In this document: positions 5,912-6,998 of the stretch, piece by piece | Numbering within the stretch: position 1 is the stretch's first letter | Layout of the letters: each line of letters starts with the position of its first letter | DNA from: HRBIN29 sp034431815 | Lineage (GTDB): Bacteria > Chloroflexota > Dehalococcoidia > Tepidiformales > Tepidiformaceae | Direction of reading: 5' to 3' | Length of the DNA stretch: 6,998 bases | Assembly (NCBI GenBank): GCA_034431815.1 | Contig: DAOUCS010000150.1 | Coordinates: 1-6,998 of the forward strand | Position numbers and translations under genes: made by a program | Notes under the pieces: model-generated | Databases searched by the model: none | Told to the model about the DNA's origin: nothing | The model's input: only the letters and a program-made list of their open reading frames with translations

Positions 5912-6295
5912 GTGGCGAACGTCGGGCCTCCAGTGCTCTACCTCCCTCCGGGAGTAATCGTCCCCGCGGCGCCGGTCCCACCCCCGAATTCGCCGCCCTT
6001 CGACCGAGGCTTCTTCGAACGGGTGCTCCCGGAGGCGGTGCGAGCGTTCTGCGAACAGGCGAAATGCGAGGAGCCCGTGGTCGAGCTGCTCACCGTCGAC
6101 GGGGAGCGGCACTACGTCCGGGGGATCTCCGGCGTGGCTGACCAGTGGGTCGCCCTCCATACGGTGAGCCCCGACCATCCGCATCCTGTGCAGGTGTTCG
6201 TCCCCTACGCCACCGTCTACCGGGTGGAGATCCATCCCGAGCGGGATGAGCGCCGCGGCATCGGGTTCGTGCAGCCTCGGTCCGACCAGGAGTAG
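5912..6295 (+). CDS. Unrecognised 127-residue protein with a possible small beta-barrel
   Basis: A Pro-rich N-terminus (LPPGVIVPAAPVPPPNSPPF, 11-30) is followed by one helix (DRGFFERVLPEAVRAFCEQA, 31-50) and then alternating beta-strand-like segments. These include VVELLTVDGERHYVRGISGV (56-75), WVALHTV (79-85) and PVQVFVPYATVYRVEIHPE (92-110). The strand pattern, with DG turns and an FVPYATVYRVEI strand near the end, recalls Sm/Hfq-like or related small barrels, but this is structural intuition, not a family match. There is no signal peptide and no catalytic motif. Two Cys (47, 52) could be paired or bind metal. The start is GTG 5912, chosen because of the promoter-like pair directly upstream and because the frame gives a sensible N-terminus. 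The Lhr helicase begins 24 nt after its stop. Function is unknown. Confidence 0.75.
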   Translation: MANVGPPVLYLPPGVIVPAAPVPPPNSPPFDRGFFERVLPEAVRAFCEQAKCEEPVVELLTVDGERHYVRGISGVADQWVALHTVSPDHPHPVQVFVPYATVYRVEIHPERDERRGIGFVQPRSDQE

Positions 6296-6306
6296 GCGCT
6301 CGGCGG

Positions 6307-6312
6307 CACAAT
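6307..6312 (+). promoter_or_regulatory. Putative -10 box of the Lhr-like helicase gene (leaderless)
   Basis: CACAAT sits 7 nt before ATG 6320 in the 24-nt gap after the preceding stop. No clear -35 is seen. AGGGG between the box and the ATG could be a poorly spaced ribosome site, so a short leader from read-through is an alternative. Confidence 0.4.
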
Positions 6313-6319
6313 AGGGGCG

Positions 6320-6998
6320 ATGGAACCGCCCCTCGGCCTCTTCGCGCCCCCGACGCGGCTCTGGTTCGAGCGCGCCTTCGCCTCCCCTACTCCCGTCCAG
6401 GCGATGGGGTGGCCGGTCGTGGCGGCCGGGCGGCACGCGCTCCTGTTCGCCCCCACCGGCTCGGGGAAAACGCTCGCCGCATTCCTCGCCGCGATCGACC
6501 GCCTGGTTCGCTCGAAGCTGTCCGGCGAGGAGCGCCCTCCGGGTGTCCGTGTCCTCTACGTCTCGCCGCTGAAGGCGCTCTCGTACGACGTCGAGCGGAA
6601 CCTGCGAGCGCCCCTCACTGGTATCGGGCTCGCCTGCGAAAGCCTCGGCCTACAGGCGCCGGCAATCCGGACGGCAGTCCGTACGGGAGACACGCCACCG
6701 CGTGAGCGCGACCTGCGGCGCCATCCGCCGGACATCCTCGTCACGACCCCCGAGTCCCTCTACCTCATCCTCACCTCGCGGCAGCGCGAGGCGCTGCGGA
6801 GCGTGGATGTCGTGATCGTGGACGAAATCCACGCGGTCGCGGGCACGAAGCGCGGCGCGCACCTCGCCCTCACCCTCGAACGACTCGCGCACATCGCCGA
6901 ACGGGACCCGCAGCGTATCGGCCTCTCCGCCACGCAGCGCCCCCTCGACGAAGTCGCCCGGTTCCTCGGCGGCGACCGGCCCGTCGAGGTGGTCGACG
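6320..6998 (+). CDS. lhr: Lhr-type superfamily 2 DEAD/DEAH-box helicase, N-terminal part (3' end outside window)
   Basis: The first 226 residues are visible and give a complete RecA-like domain 1. They show a Q-motif-like SPTPVQAMGWP (22-32), the Walker A motif APTGSGKT (44-51), motif Ia VSPLKALSYDVERNLRAPL (81-99) and motif Ib VTTPESLYLILTS (141-153). Walker B is VDEIHAV (167-173), followed by GTKRGAHLALTLERL, and motif III is the Lhr-typical GLSATQRPLDEVARFLGG (201-218). DEIH, the extended motif Ia and the SATQRPLDEV wording separate Lhr from RecQ, RNA DEAD-box proteins and UvrB. Lhr proteins are ATP-dependent 3'-5' helicases active on RNA:DNA hybrids and DNA, linked to DNA repair. The full protein is usually 850-1500 residues, so most of it lies beyond 6998. 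The start at ATG 6320 is compact: only ~20 residues precede the Q motif. Confidence 0.95.
   Translation, partial: MEPPLGLFAPPTRLWFERAFASPTPVQAMGWPVVAAGRHALLFAPTGSGKTLAAFLAAIDRLVRSKLSGEERPPGVRVLYVSPLKALSYDVERNLRAPLTGIGLACESLGLQAPAIRTAVRTGDTPPRERDLRRHPPDILVTTPESLYLILTSRQREALRSVDVVIVDEIHAVAGTKRGAHLALTLERLAHIAERDPQRIGLSATQRPLDEVARFLGGDRPVEVVD

Noticed and set aside
5164..6141. Open frame of ~325 codons on the plus strand
   Set aside because: It overlaps the DsbA-like 3' end in a different frame and runs antisense to the phosphatase with its HCX5R motif. The translation has low complexity.
4352..6436. Open frame of ~690 codons on the minus strand
   Set aside because: It is antisense to the DsbA-like gene, the 5912 gene and the start of lhr, and lies in a different frame from the phosphatase. 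It has no recognisable domain; all those overlapped genes have clear motifs or promoters.
1..6998. CRISPR arrays, tRNA/rRNA genes, IS ends or phage attachment sites
   Set aside because: I saw no regularly spaced repeats, cloverleaf, transposase motifs or long inverted repeats. The only clear direct repeat is the 16-bp duplication in the pseudogene.

Overview
The window is a GC-rich bacterial chromosome segment, almost entirely coding. No phage, IS, CRISPR or RNA gene is visible. The lineage cannot be fixed from sequence alone. Several genes not preceded by a Shine-Dalgarno have a -10-like hexamer (xAnnnT) ending 6-8 nt before the start codon. That layout suggests leaderless mRNAs, which are common in Actinobacteria and Deinococcus-Thermus and occur in other phyla. 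The RuvA is divergent and has no ruvB or ruvC beside it, which argues against a typical actinobacterium. I would call it a high-GC soil or aquatic bacterium, possibly from a poorly sampled phylum.

Layout. At 2-355 (+) lies the 3' end of an unrecognised, aromatic-rich, beta-type protein whose base composition is less GC-rich than the rest. It converges on, and overlaps by 14 nt, a four-gene minus-strand operon. In transcription order the operon is mutM/fpg (3743-2898), a frameshifted kinase-fold (phosphotransferase-like) pseudogene (2901-1967), an unrecognised 208-residue helical protein (1965-1339) and a P1-family (DmpA/S58) peptidase (1346-342). These genes overlap or are 1 nt apart, so they are probably translationally coupled. 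The pseudogene appears to carry about five single-base indels plus a 16-bp tandem duplication, while its operon neighbours are all intact.

Divergent from mutM across 60 bp is ruvA (3804-4472, +). It is followed by a membrane-anchored DsbA-like thiol oxidoreductase (4499-5392, +) with a striking architecture. The second half of the DsbA fold, with the cis-Pro loop, precedes the first half, with the CPFC active site. This is a natural circular permutation candidate and the most interesting object here.

Next come a convergent small tyrosine/dual-specificity phosphatase (5841-5401, -), a 127-residue unrecognised protein with a possible small beta-barrel (5912-6295, +), and the N-terminal 226 residues of an Lhr-type superfamily 2 helicase (6320 to the window end, +).

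The genes do not form one pathway. DNA repair and recombination is the largest theme (MutM, RuvA, Lhr). Thiol chemistry, peptide hydrolysis and phosphate signalling are singletons.
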